From NCBI GenBank assembly GCA_035772405.1, contig JAYKKM010000080.1, forward strand, positions 248,001 to 312,000: DNA of 64,000 bases, written 5' to 3'. A model generated the notes under the pieces. The model did no database searches and was not told where the DNA came from. It was given only the letters and a program-made list of their open reading frames with translations. Position 1 is the stretch's first letter; every line of letters begins with the position of its first letter. This document shows, one piece after another, positions 22,325 through 33,543 of this stretch. Origin of the DNA: Chrysogorgia sp. JL179-B06. Lineage: Eukaryota; Cnidaria; Anthozoa; Scleralcyonacea; Chrysogorgiidae. Made by a program: the position numbers and the translations under genes.

Positions 22325-22424
22325 AGAATGATATCGAGATTATCAAGGCCAAGGTTTGTGTTATCTGCCGAAGGATGAGGTGGATAACACAACCCGAGGC
22401 CTTGATAATTCTCGATATCATGCG
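22325..22424. mobile_element. Short fold-back element
   Basis: ATATCGAGATTATCAAGGCC and its mirror GGCCTTGATAATTCTCGATA form the arms around GTGTTATC…GATAACAC. It abuts the 5' side of the minus-strand LINE remnant. Confidence 0.75.
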
Positions 22425-22694
22425 AAAACCGATCCAATAATTGTTTTATTATGATAAGAAGTGCTAAAGCAATGCGCCGTCGAATCTTTGCGAAGAACCC
22501 GCCATTTTCCCATTTTCTTTCGCCGTAAACAAGCTAGCAACAGCAAGCTAGATATTGGAATAATGATGTCATAGCTACACTTTTTGAATCATAATATTGC
22601 AACATTGACGTCACATGAAGCTGATGTCACGAATTAGCTGTATGCCAACAGCCAATCAAAATGGAGATAGAGTAGAGAATGCATAATAATACGA

Positions 22695-23160
22695 GATATA
22701 AGTACTCGGTGACGTCATACTTGAGAAACAAACATGGCGTCGAAATTGGACAGACTCTACAACTTCAACTTACAATATCTTAAAGGTGCAGTCCAGTCCG
22801 TTCTGCGCATGTACGATATTTCAAACGTTGGGGACCCCACATGTCAACAAACTTTAACGGAATAGATTTGCGACAGTTCGAAAGCGAGTATTCGTTATAT
22901 GTGGCGAAGGCACGAGTGGTAGTTTGATATATTATCCACATTTAGGAACCAAACAGCTTCTTATAACACGCTTTTTAGGCGGAAAAGCTCAAGCGTGTGA
23001 AAAAAATACGCAATACTTCATGTTCAATGTTTACATAACGCAATGTAAACAAACGATGTACCTTTAACTTAATTGATTTGATTGCTGAATCTTTCGAAAT
23101 AGACAAAAGTCAGTAAGATCTTTCATATGATCTCACTTGTATTTTAAGAATATCGATGAA
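22695..23160 (+). repeat. Copy of the 4690-type repeat split by a TTAA insertion
   Basis: GTGACGTCATACTTGAGAAA near 22710 and AAAAGTCAGTAAGATCTTTC near 23105 match 4700-4825. They are separated by a 280-bp insertion at TTAA. Confidence 0.75.
22780..23067. mobile_element. 280-bp element in TTAA (piggyBac/Kolobok-like MITE)
   Basis: The ends AGGTGCA and TGTACCT are flanked by TTAA on both sides (22780-22783 and 23064-23067). TTAA targeting is used by piggyBac and Kolobok transposons. Related host repeats at 4690 and 21478 have an uninterrupted TTAA here, which supports insertion. Confidence 0.75.
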
Positions 23161-23324
23161 AATCGATGTGTATATGATATTATATGTACAATTCATCGTA
23201 GTTGTGTGGAGCAGCAGGTGGATGTTTTGGCTTACAGTTTAGATGTATATGAGATGTTACTTCTATTTTATGGTCACCATTGACATGGCGGCGACTGCCC
23301 CTTTGCCCCTGCTCCTGGTCTAGA

Positions 23325-24905
23325 GAAAGCCTCTATGTCTAGCGGAATTCTGTATATCTAGAGGAAGGCTGTATATCTAGCGGAATTCTGTATATCTAGA
23401 GGAAGGCTGTATATCTAGCGGAATTCTGTATATCTAGAGGAAGGCTGTATATCTAGCGGAATTCTGTATATATAGAGGAAGGCTGTATATCTAGCGAAAT
23501 TCTGTATATCTAGAGGAAGGCTGTATATCTAGAGGAAGGCTGTATATCTAGAGGAAGGCTGAATATCTAGAGGAAGGCTGTATATCTGGAAGGCTGTATA
23601 TCTAGAGGAAGGATGTATATATCTAGAGGAAGGATGTATATGTAGAGGAAGGCTCTAGAGGAAGGCTGTATATCTATAGAGGAAGGCTGTATATCTAGAG
23701 GAAGGCTGCATATTTATAGAGAAGGCTGTATATCTAGAGGAAGGCTGTATATCTAGAGGAAGGCTGTATATCTAGAGGAAGGCTGTATATCTAGAGGAAG
23801 GATGTATATCTAGAGGAAGGATGTATATCTAGAGGAAGGCTGTATATTTATAGAGAAGGCTGTATATCTAGAGGAAGGCTGTATATTTATAGAGAAACCT
23901 GTATATCTAGAGGAAGGCTGCATATTTATAGAGAAACCTGTATATATCTAGAGAAACCTGTATATCTAGAGGAAGGATGTATATCTATAGAGGAAGGCTG
24001 TATATTTATAGAGAAGGCTGTATATCTAGAGGAAGGCTGTATATCCAGAGGAAGGCTGTATATCTAGAGGAAGGCTGTATATCTAGAGAAAGGCGGTATA
24101 TTTATAGAGAAGGCTGTATATCTAGAGGAAGGCTGTATATCTAGAGGAAGGATGTATATCTAGAGGAAGGCTGTATATTTATAGAGAAGGCTGTATATTT
24201 ATAGAGAAGGCTGTATATCTAGAGGAAGGCTGTATATTTATAGAGAAACCTGTATATCTAGAGGAAGGCTGCATATTTATAGAGAAACCTGTATATATCT
24301 AGAGAAACCTGTATATCTAGAGGAAGGCTGTATATCTAGAGGAAGGCTGTATATCTAGAGGAAGCTAAAGGCTCTATATCTATAGAGAAACCTGTATATT
24401 CTATAGAGAAAGACTGTATATCTTGTTTTAACTCCAAATGGAGTTATTCTGAACCTAATTTAGGCTAAAATAGGTTCAGAATAACTCCTTTCGGAGTTAA
24501 AACAACTCCTTGGAATTAACAGTGCCGCGGGAACTGTGTATATCTAGAGGAAGGCTCGATATCTATAGAGGAAGGCTCCGTATATAGGAGAAGGCTATAC
24601 ATGCCTTGTGGAAGGCTCTGTCTAGAGAAACGTTCCATAACTAGAGGAATGCTCCATAACTAGAGGGATGATCAAAATCTAGAGGGAGGTCTCCATATCT
24701 AAAGGAAAAGGAAGTCTCAGAATATAGAAGAAGGCTCGATATCTAGAGGAAGGGGAAGGCTCTGTGTCTCGAGGAACGCTCCATAACTAAAAAAATGCTC
24801 CATAATTAGAGGAAGGCTCCATAACTAGAGGAAGGATCAAATCTAGAGTCTCCATATCTATAGGAAGGCTTAATGTCTAGAGGATGGCTCCATATCATTC
24901 TACAC
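23325..24905. repeat. ~19-20-bp minisatellite (TATATCTAGAGGAAGGCTG)
   Basis: More than 60 units over about 1.5 kb. Variants (AGCGGAATTCTG, TTTATAGAGAAGG, TAGAGAAACC) alternate in the early and middle parts, giving higher-order patterns. Units become irregular after about 24510. An unrelated hairpin element sits at 24424-24508. Confidence 0.95.
24424..24508. mobile_element. Small hairpin element inside the minisatellite
   Basis: GTTTTAACTCCAAATGGAGT and its near-perfect mirror enclose TTCTGAACCTA…TAGGTTCAGAA. The array resumes beyond it. Confidence 0.75.
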
Positions 24906-27208
24906 GAAGGTTCCATATCTAGAAGAAGGCTCAATAGTGCCATACCGTAAAATGTCGGTAGCGAGTATTGTTTTGAAATTGAGCATTGTGAAACAGGTTC
25001 GTATCAGTGTATAAGCTTTTTTGACAAACAGTTGTAATTATCTTGCTGTGTTTGTTTATTAATATTTTTTCGGCAGATGGTATCTCATACAGCTTCAATA
25101 CATATTGCAGCTGCCAATCTGATTGCGTTGATTAACTGTCTGTTTATGCATTTGTTCCAACACTGTTGGTGTCGCAACGTTTTATGCCTGATCGACTAAC
25201 AAATGAATGTCGGATATAAGTATTAATTGGTATACATATACATTATTATTATTCAAATGATTTACGTTATTTTTGCTTCTAAGTCTAATTAGAAACTTTT
25301 AATAAGCCTTTCAGTAGCAGTGGTTATTTTATATCACTCTACGTTCGAATTTTACAAAGTCTCAAACCTTGAACGATTTTGCCTCACTGTTGCGGTTTTG
25401 GCGTATGTAATTGTTTGAACGAGACACAATTCTTATTATGACTTGCTGGAATATTCGCCGAGAACAAAAGGAACGAGAAACTAGAACGAACTACGACCGC
25501 AACGGCTCCTGGGATCGTTTGGGGAGATTTTCAGATTAACCACGAGAATATGCCCAGTTGATGAGGACATATGCCCAGTTGAGGATACTCGTCGAAGCCA
25601 GTTGTGCCAATGTTTGTTTCGTAAGATTCTTGATCCTATAGCCATAAAATTTATTCTATTGTAGAACGAAATTTAACATTTAATAACCTTTAAGTATTCT
25701 TAGATCTCCTAAAGTTAATCAATTAATTTAAAGGTGTATTTAAGTTGACTTTAAGTACATAAATACCCATTAATTATTTCGTGTCCGGCCCAGTCAAAAT
25801 GGTTGTACAAGACTGTGAAGTGGTAAATCGAAAAAACACGGCACACGGTAACCCAAGATTACAAATTCAAAATCGACAAGTGGCAGGCACACGAGATCCA
25901 CTCACACGCCAAGTTTGATTTGATTTCGTAAAAAAAGACTGCGATTGGTGGCATTTTCATGATGTTGTTACGCGGGCACGTGTGAGATGGGCTTTTCTAG
26001 AAAAATGAACGTTTTTCAACATAATTTATGATAATTATGCTAATTTAAAATAATGTAAAAGCCGGTTTATTGGGCTTTCAGAAAATGTATAGGTTTCGCA
26101 ACAGTTATGGTTGGTTCAATTTTGGATGATTTTCAGTCCAACAGGAAATAGTCAAAAGGATAGTAAGACCGAAAATCGTCTATCCAATTTTTATTTTATC
26201 TATTAGTACTTAGTCAATATCTTATGTTGTTCCAGAGATATTGACGTTTTCGAAAGATGCAAATGAACTTATTATCTACTCCAAAATTTAAACTAAAGGA
26301 AATCCCTAAAATGTATAAAGCATTAACTATACACAGTGCAGTGTACCATTTTTAGTAGCATACATCTGGAACGTTTCAGCACAATCTAGCCGCTATCTCT
26401 AAAGATATTCCTCATTTTTAGAATTTGAGTGGAGTAGATGAGGTCATCAGGTATCTCATTTACAGCTTTTAAAAACTGAAATATCAATGGAACAAGATAA
26501 GACATTGAATGCACTTCTAGATAAAGCCCAAATTGGGATAAATGATTTTTGCGTCTTACTGCCCCTTTAAATGGTTCACTAAGAGTCTTTAAGTTTACCC
26601 TCAAATCCACTCTAAATGGTTCATGACACTTTCGTGAAGCTTTAAGGTAACTTAAAGTGTATTTTATCCTACCCTGGCAGTGGCGTAACAGAGGTAGACA
26701 TGAAGATTCCTCATTCCGAACTCTTCAAAACGTGTATAGATAGCGAAAAGATACAGGAACACACCACGTAAGTTTCAATCGATTTTATTAACATTTAAGG
26801 CATAAAATATAAGATTTAGAAGTCATATTTTGCGATTTATTTTAACTAGTAATTTATTCGACCGTGCAAAACCCGTAAGGCCCTGAGAACGAATATAATA
26901 CGACTACTTCATGTCGGATCCACTTTAACTGCCATATCACTTGTCTGCTACTGTGGTTTTATTTCAATGGCGAGAACATACGATTATTACTTCTGAAGTC
27001 ATAGCAATCTCGATTTGATGAGAATAGATGCAATTTAATCTACCAACTTTACCAAACTGGAAATTGACTATCACAAAAAATAATAAAAGTAGAAAAAGTG
27101 GAAAATATAAAAGATAAATCGCAATTTTACATAAGGCTCTGTTCTTTAAAATAGTCTCTTTACAAAATTGCTTACAATTTGTACATTTTTTTATATTTAC
27201 ATATATAA
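24906..27208. other. No gene recognised
   Basis: AT-rich DNA. An acceptor-like TTTTTTCGGCAG at 25067-25078 precedes a short open frame, but nothing links it firmly to the host gene upstream. 26386-26610 has a minus-strand frame without similarity that I recognise. Confidence 0.5.
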
Positions 27209-27326
<118 letters not shown>

Positions 27327-27399
27327 AATATATATATATTTAAATTGATCTGAGACGTTTGTTTAAAAATTTTATTAAAAACATTTAAAAACTTTAAAA

Positions 27400-27447
27400 A
27401 CGTTCGACTGAATTTTCGGTCGCTAACTGCGACCTTCGTCAGAGTGA
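27400..27447 (-). ncRNA. Hammerhead-like motif beside (TA)n
   Basis: Minus strand: ACT-CTGACGA-A-GGTCGC-AGTTA-GCGACC-GAA-AATT-C-AGT. Helix II is a perfect 6 bp, AATT can form a minimal self-pairing helix III, and AGT after the cleavage C pairs with ACT before the core. One A is extra between core and helix II. Confidence 0.5.
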
Positions 27448-27492
27448 ATGCTCTAGCGAGGCTGCAGGATTTCCTAAATACTATTTACAATT

Positions 27493-27646
27493 CTCAAGAG
27501 ATCGTATTAAAGGAATGTATATCATATAAAGAATATACCTATAAATAAATAAAATATACATATAAATACATATAAATATACATATAAATAGAATATACAT
27601 ATAAAGAAATACCACGGATATACATTCCTTTAATACGATCTCTTTT
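27493..27646. repeat. Inverted repeat around AT-rich spacer
   Basis: AGAGATCGTATTAAAGGAAT (27496 on) and the exact mirror ATTCCTTTAATACGATCTCT (27624 on) form arms of about 27 bp around a TATAAATA-rich centre. Confidence 0.85.
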
Positions 27647-27647
27647 G

Positions 27648-27847
27648 GAAAAACTGCACTTGAGAAAATTGCACGACATCCGAACTCTGGAACTTCAACG
27701 AAATATCAAATGCAAATTATAGTAGGACTTAGCAACTGGTAATAACAAAGCCGAGGGAATCTCTTTGGCGCCAAGAAGCTTTGCACTGAAGATCGATAAC
27801 AATTTCACCGACAGTTAAAAATACAATTTAAATAGCAAACAAGTTGG
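27648..27847 (+). repeat. 200-bp duplicated block, copy 1
   Basis: It is nearly identical to 58372-58568, 30.7 kb away, in the same orientation. Both contain a short frame (…LEKIARHPNSGTSTKYQM…). Both lie beside (TA)n. Probably a retroelement piece. Confidence 0.9.
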
Positions 27848-27861
27848 TTGTCATATATATA

Positions 27862-28025
27862 TATTGCAAACAAGAATCCTCCTTCTCAAGTTTAAAAACA
27901 TTAATATATCAAATCACGATAAAAACTTTAAAACACTTTATTTTGACAAAATAAAGTGTTTTAAAGTTTTTATCGGGATTTGATATATTAATGTTTTTAA
28001 ACTTGAGAAGGAGGATTCTTGTTTG

Positions 28026-28027
<2 letters not shown>
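27862..28027. repeat. Near-perfect 2 x ~80-bp hairpin
   Basis: The arms starting GCAAACAAGAATCCTCCTTC and ending in its mirror GAAGGAGGATTCTTGTTTGC meet at about 27945 with almost no spacer. Only one or two mismatches are visible (CACG/CGGG near 27915 and 27978). TA runs abut both sides. Confidence 0.95.

Positions 28028-28063
<36 letters not shown>
28028..28063. repeat. (TA)n microsatellite
   Basis: About 36 bp of TA between the hairpin and the ribozyme unit. Confidence 0.95.
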
Positions 28064-28068
<5 letters not shown>

Positions 28069-28104
28069 ATTTATGGTTTATAATTTATGCAGTGTGGTAT
28101 ATCC

Positions 28105-28303
28105 CACATCAAGTCTTTGACTGTGATGATGTATATACCTTTTTGATGTGCTGGCTTATCATCAGCTACACTGTGCTGACGAGCTCCAAGAGAGCGAAAC
28201 AGCTGTCCACAGTTGCTGATGATAGCCAGACACTGCAATTATGTTTTGTCATTTCAGCCAGTAAAAGTGCGCAATGCACACATCAAGTCTTTGACTGTGA
28301 TGA

Positions 28304-28305
<2 letters not shown>
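28105..28305 (+). mobile_element. Retrozyme-like 174-bp repeat unit (1.15 copies)
   Basis: A 27-bp direct repeat (CACATCAAGTCTTTGACTGT… at 28105 and 28279) bounds a 174-bp unit that contains a full hammerhead ribozyme. (TA)n flanks both ends (28028-28063, 28306-28339). Short units with type I hammerheads in partial tandem copies are what is described for animal retrozymes. No protein is encoded; mobility would depend on proteins from other retroelements. Confidence 0.65.
28152..28228 (+). ncRNA. Type I hammerhead ribozyme
   Basis: All core elements are visible on the plus strand. CTGACGA at 28176-28182. Helix II GCTC/GAGC (28183-28186, 28192-28195) with loop CAAGA. GAAA at 28196-28199. Helix III A28199-T28206 and C28200-G28205 closed by AGCT. 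Cleavage triplet GTC, so the predicted cut is after C28207. Helix I: CACAGT (28208-28213) pairs with ACTGTG (28170-28175), then a small internal loop (TAC/T), then ten more pairs (28057-equivalent arm at 28157-28166 with 28215-28224), then TGGC/GCCA with one bulged T. The long helix I with an internal loop and very short helix III is characteristic of retroelement-borne hammerheads, which may work best as dimers. Confidence 0.85.

Positions 28306-28339
<34 letters not shown>
28306..28339. repeat. (TA)n microsatellite
   Basis: About 34 bp of TA directly after the second direct repeat. Confidence 0.95.
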
Positions 28340-28342
<3 letters not shown>

Positions 28343-28369
28343 CTGACTGCAGGGAGGTCTATATGGAGA

Positions 28370-28763
28370 AATATTTCCCGAGGTCTTAAAAACGCCCCGA
28401 GGCTGCGCCTGCTTTGAGACCAAGGAAAATATTTCTCAATACCGACCGACCAAAACGGTAAATAATTTATTGATTTTTTTCCTTAATATCCTGGCTTGTT
28501 GTTTTGGTCGTCATCAGTATTTCTAGTGAACAAAAAAGAATAGTCTGCTTTTTATTCGTCAAAGAAATTGAGTCTCTTTTCGGATAAAAAAAACTCACTT
28601 ATATTATTCCTTTCAATATGTTCAATCTCGTTTGAGTTCATATAGAATAATTTACGGCTTATAAAACGCGTTTAAAACTGAAATTATGTCGTATGGTCTC
28701 ATACGGACTGCTCGTTAGCCAGTCAGAAAGCAGTATTTGGTAAGGATACGGACCGGAAAAATA
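28370..28763. mobile_element. Short non-autonomous derivative of the Crypton at 12357
   Basis: The left end TGGAGAAATATTTCCCGAGG and the block GACCGACCAAAACGGTAAAT match 12357-12470. The right end, with CTCGTTAGCCAGTCAGAAAG and GGATACGGACCGGAAAAA, matches 14277-14328. The recombinase gene is gone. Length about 394 bp against about 1,970 bp. Confidence 0.8.
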
Positions 28764-28834
28764 GAAACCAAGCTTAATGACCATTTTCCCCGCCTCGAGA
28801 ACCATATGGAGTTATAGTACGTATTCTAGGAGCA

Positions 28835-29395
28835 TTAAATACATTGCCCTGACGAGTATTAAATACAATGCCCTGACGAGCAAATTCATTGCTCTGACGA
28901 ACAAATACATTGCTCTGACGAGCAAATACATTGCCATGACGAGAAAATACCAATGCCCCAGCAAATTCATTGCCCTGACGAGCAATACATTGCCTTGACG
29001 AGTATTAAATACATTGCCCTGACGAGCAAATACATTGCTCTGACGAGCAAATACATTGCCATGACGAGAAAATACATTGCCCCAGCAAATTTATTGCCCT
29101 GACGAGCAAATTCATTGCCTGACGAGCAATATATTGCCCTGACGAGCATTAAATACATTTCCCTAACGAGTATAGATACATTGCTCTGACGATCTACACT
29201 GACCTGACGAGCAAATACCCTGCCCTGACGAGCAAATATATTGCCCTGACGATCAAATACACTGACGTGACGAGCAAATACATTGCCCTGACGAGCAAAT
29301 ACATTGCCCTGACGACCAAATACACTGACCTGTCGAGCAAATACATTGCCCTGACGAGCATTAAATATAGCCCTGACGAGCAAATACATTGCCTT
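28835..29395. repeat. 21-bp minisatellite (ATACATTGCCCTGACGAGCAA)
   Basis: About 25 units with variants (CTCTGACG, CATGACG, ATTAAATACA insert). Isolated units in the opposite orientation recur at 33020-33058 and 34287-34345. CTGACGA occurs in each unit, but without the GAAA partner, so it is not a hammerhead. Confidence 0.95.
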
Positions 29396-29435
29396 TTACA
29401 TGTTCCGTACATTCCACAAGGGTTGTGTCCTACAT

Positions 29436-32400
29436 TCATCATCATCATCCTTCGACCAGGCGTATGGTCGGGATGTGTTGTACAATAGATTTCCACACTG
29501 TGCGATCCTTCATTGCTGTTTCCAGGTCACTCAGTTCAAGTCCTGAATCACGGGCGATGATGTCGGGGCAGTTTAGTTTCCTTGAGCAGACAGTTCCACT
29601 TGGTCTCCAGAGGAGGAGAGAGGAGATGACTTCTCCTTCAGCTCTGCTACAGTGTCCGGCAAAGTGCAGGCGCTTTTGACGAAGTATCTACGAGATAGGT
29701 GTAAGGCTCCCATAGATTCTTGCTATAGGGTTGTGTGTTCTCTCCAATGGATATTTTTGACTCTGCGTAGGAGGTTGGTATATGTTCCATCTAGTCGCTG
29801 GTGAAGACGAGCCGTTAGAGTCCATGTTTCTAGCCGGTAAAGAAGTATTGGTTCGATTAATGTCTGGAACAGTTCAGGTTTTGTGTTGTTGTCAAGGTTG
29901 GAACGCCAGATTTTGTCGAGTTTGTTGCATGCTACCCATGCAATGGCCTTGCGTGTTCGGAAGTCCATCTGGGAGTCCATGATGAATGACCCAAGGTATT
30001 TGAAATCTTCAACACGTTTAATGGTAGCTCCTGACAAGGACTTTAGCTCTGGGGGGTCTGGACTGCTGGTAATATGTTCCGTTTCCCCTCATTACAATGG
30101 AGACCGACTTGTGCAGCTGCCGCTTCCAGGCACTGGAGTAGTGACTCTGCGTCCTTGACTGATTCAGCAAATAGTGCTAGGTCGTCTGCGAAGTCAAGGT
30201 CGGTAAGATGTTGTGCAGGGTATCGACTGCTGCGCCGTGGTTGGATCTGTAGACCTTTCTCGTACATGCTGTCAAGCGAGATACGAAGAACGTAGTCGAG
30301 TACTATGATGAAGAGGAAGGGTGCTAATGTGTCACCCTGAAGTACCCCTACAACGATGTTGAAGAACGTTGTATCTCCATCTGGGGTGATGACAGTGGCT
30401 GTAGTGTTGGTGTACAATGCTCTTATTGCTTCAACGATGGCGGGTGGAATGCCATACAGGGGAAGGATCTCGAACATGGTTTATCTGCTGATGGAGTCAA
30501 ACGCTTTGCGGAAGTCCACAAAGCAGAGCGTTATATATCCTTGTTGTATCTTCGCATTTCCTCAATTATGCGGCATACATGTATGGACAGAATTTGGGAG
30601 ATTGTTGAACGTCCTCTCCTAAATCCATTTTGATTTTTGCGTAACAAAGGATCGACGGCAGATACCATCCGGTTCAGGAGGAGCTTGTTTAATATTTTCG
30701 CAGCAATTGGAATGAGCGAGATGCCTCTGTGGTTTGTTGTGATCGTCAGGTCGCCTTTCTTTAGTACGGATTTCAGCCACGTCGAAGGAGGGATATGGAA
30801 GTGGAAGGTGTGGTTGCAGATCTCCTGCAATACGTCAAGGAAGATTGGGTCCTTCCAGATGATCGTTGGGATATTGTCAAGACCGGGCGATTTGTTGTTT
30901 GCTATTGTTGTTACCACGGTGCGTAGTTCCTGCAGGGAGTGAAAGATTCCTTGGAGATGTTCAATGGTTCAGAGATCTGGATTTTTCTCAGTTCTTGGTT
31001 TTCCGGTGTTTTTGGAGCTTCTCCAAAGAGATTCTTGAAGTGAGACAGCCAGTTCTCTTTTCGATTTGGTGTGGAGCCACCTTTTATTCTAACTGATGGT
31101 TTGCTTTTCCGTCAGGTGAGCTCGTTTATGGTGGTGCATGCAGTTGCATGTTGTTTTGCTACATGTTGATAAGAGATGTTGTTTATTGTGCCTTGGATGT
31201 ATTCCGTTTCAGCACTTGCCTCATGTCTCATCGAGTTGGTTTGTGCCCTGTTGATGCTTTTGATGGCTTGTTATCGTGGCATTTCTTGGCAAAGTAGACA
31301 GCCTTGCGAGTGTTTTTCACAAGGGTGTGGGCGCTGAGTGGGACTTGCTTCACCATTTTCTTCTTGGGAAGGGTAGAGAAAGCAGCTTCCTTTGTACATG
31401 CAATCAACTTGTTGTACATAGTTTCAGTGTCATCAGTTGGTTGTGAGAGAACATCGAATCGGTTTCGAACCTCTATTGTGTAAAGTCCCGCTAGTTCCGC
31501 ATTGGAGGCTACAAGTTTCCAGTCGATTTCTTTCATAGGATTTGGAGCAGGTTTCTTCGACGCTCTTAGACTCAAGCACATAATACACGATACAATTCTG
31601 TGCTCAGATCCAACAGAGGAGAACGAAGAATAGACCTGGGAGTTTCTGACGCTGTTTTTCCATTTGTTGCGAGTAAGTATGTAGTCGATTTGCGATCGAT
31701 TTCCTGACGGGTGTTTGAATGTCCATATCTTCTTTGTTGGTTTCATGAATTTGGTGTTGGTCACTGAGAGTTGAAATTCTTCTGCAATGGCGACCAGTTT
31801 TTCTCCGTTGCGTTTTGTTTCCTTGTTGTAGGTAAAGGGATGCATCTTCAGGGCCAATTTGAGCGTTGAAGTCGCCTGCAATCACAAGAAAGTTGTGTTT
31901 AGGAATGCTTTCTGTGACACCTTTTAGATCTTGGTAGAACTTATCGGTATCCTTCTCGTCGCTGGTGTTTGTTGGGCTGTGTTGAATTCTGCTATAATTA
32001 TCCTAGGGGAGATCTTTTCCGTGCTGAGCAGGTTGTCTGCAGCTTTTGGAGAAAGTAGGAGATCTATGCCACCAATGGTGGAGCCCTGGGAGTTTTTACT
32101 TGCAGATGCGGTTATCAATTGGTAGTTGTTAATTGTAGTATATTCAAGATCTTTGCTTGGATGGTAAAAGCGGTGTTCTTGAATTGTCAATATGTCTATG
32201 TTGTTAAGTTTTCAGCAGGCGACGAGTTCTAGGTGTCTGCTTGCCTTCGATATTGTTCGGACATTGAGGGTGCTGAAAACTGTAGGTTTCTTGCACTTCA
32301 ATAGACTTGATGAACACATTTGTCCTCTATCACGAAATCCCCGCCTTGGGAGGTTGAGAGGATTTCGGTCATCGGTTTCCAGTGAAACATGATTCAAACT

Positions 32401-32930
32401 GAGATCTGGGGTAGCAGGAGCTGGAACCCTGGTGCAGTTTTCTGTTCTACTATTCATCCTTTCGATAGCTGGTTATGGAGCGTGGTTCGCCAGGCCTACG
32501 TCCAGGTGGTTTTTATCGAGACGCCAATTCTAGGAAGGTTGCCAGCCAAGGCTAAAGAGGCCTCCCTCCTCACTAGATAGTTTTACATAAAAATGCTAAG
32601 AAGGGCCTATCTACCCTCATTGAGGTAGGTTATAACCACGCCAGGTACCATCCTGAAATGTATACCCTTGCGTACTCTTGGTTTTATATCAGAGTTTTCC
32701 TTCTCCTAGATGGGATGCCTTCCACAGCTAAAGAGCCCTATCTGCCCCAACAGATGGCCAAGACTAATGAGCCCTTCGTACCCAAACGCTCGTATCCCTG
32801 AGAAGGGGCCCTTACCGCGGGTACTATCAGCCGGAGCCAGCTGAATTCGGGTCTCGCGAAAAAGCAGGGACGACACTCCCTGAAGTAGTGGACTTGCAAC
32901 TACTACCCGCTTAGTTTAGACAAGTAGGGT
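29436..32930 (-). mobile_element. Decayed APE-type non-LTR retrotransposon (RTE-like)
   Basis: Minus-strand frames in order. Endonuclease (EEP/APE): FSTLNVRTISKASRH, TIQEHRFYH, IAGDFNAQIG, RSQIDYILTRNKW and SEHRIV. Reverse transcriptase: NKSPGLDNIPTIIWK, NHRGISLIPIAAKILN, NQNGFRRGRST, GVLQGDTLAPFLF and LDFADDLALFAE (the catalytic box). C-terminal part: VEDFKYLGSF, then TLIEPILLYRLETWTL. Several stops and frameshifts split these (breaks near 32200, 31900, 31230, 30480 and 30040). The 3' end finishes on (ATG)n-like repeats (plus-strand CATCATCATCATCC near 29440), as RTE elements do. 32460-32930 holds probable 5' UTR. Proteins of this type are often mislabelled craniofacial development protein 2-like. 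Clade is tentative. Confidence 0.85.
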
Positions 32931-32949
32931 GTCGATGGTGTGGGGGCTA

Positions 32950-33060
32950 GCGATGGGCAATCTTAATGGGGGGGTTAGGTTTAGGGGTTCATTCTTTAGG
33001 GTTAGGATAAGGGTTATTTGGGGCAATGGACTTGTTCGTCACGGCAATGTATTTGTTTTC
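32950..33060. repeat. TTAGGG-like stretch joined to a minisatellite unit
   Basis: GGGGGGGTTAGGTTTAGGGG and TTTAGGGTTAGGATAAGGG are followed directly by GGGCAATGGACTTGTTCGTC and CGGCAATGTATTTGTT, inverted relatives of the unit at 28835-29395. Confidence 0.7.
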
Positions 33061-33543
33061 CTTTTTTTTTACCTATCTCGAGAACGAAGGCCTATTCCCA
33101 GTAATATGTTGCACTAAAGTCACTATTATTTAGTTCTTATCAGTGTCGGCTGTTTACTGTATTTGTATGGTGAAGCAAAAGAGAGTTTTCTGTTTTCGCT
33201 GGCTGCGAGCGAAATGTTGAAATGGGTATAAGCCAATCACGACATGAACATCAGGAACGACGTGTATTTAAAATAGAAATGTTTTTACAAAAACCTTTCC
33301 GTCCATAATTGAATATTACGCCCATTTTCCTTTCCTTTTCCTCAAACTAATTCAATACATGATCAGACTCTTCGTGGCTCAAATTTCAAAAAATTTGTTT
33401 CTATATCTCAGTACGAAGCTCTCAAAAAACCTTTGCAATAGCTTCCCTGAGGAAAGACGTTGACTCATTTCTTATCTGTTTTAAAATCACTTGTGAGAAG
33501 TTGATTATACTACTTTCTTGTTTTTGTTTAGTTGTTATAGATA

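Noticed and set aside
23325..24905. CRISPR-like regular repeats
   Set aside because: Units are contiguous and variable without unique spacers; this is a eukaryotic minisatellite.
26386..26610. 74-codon minus-strand frame
   Set aside because: No motif; it lies in a TTACTGCCCCTTTAA-containing stretch that looks like a decayed repeat.
28835..29395. CTGACGA in each minisatellite unit as repeated hammerhead cores
   Set aside because: No GAAA partner or helix II hairpin follows at the right distance; the word is only part of the repeat unit.
29267..32580. Plus-strand frames across 29.3-32.6 kb
   Set aside because: Antisense of the minus-strand LINE, whose endonuclease and RT motifs are clear.
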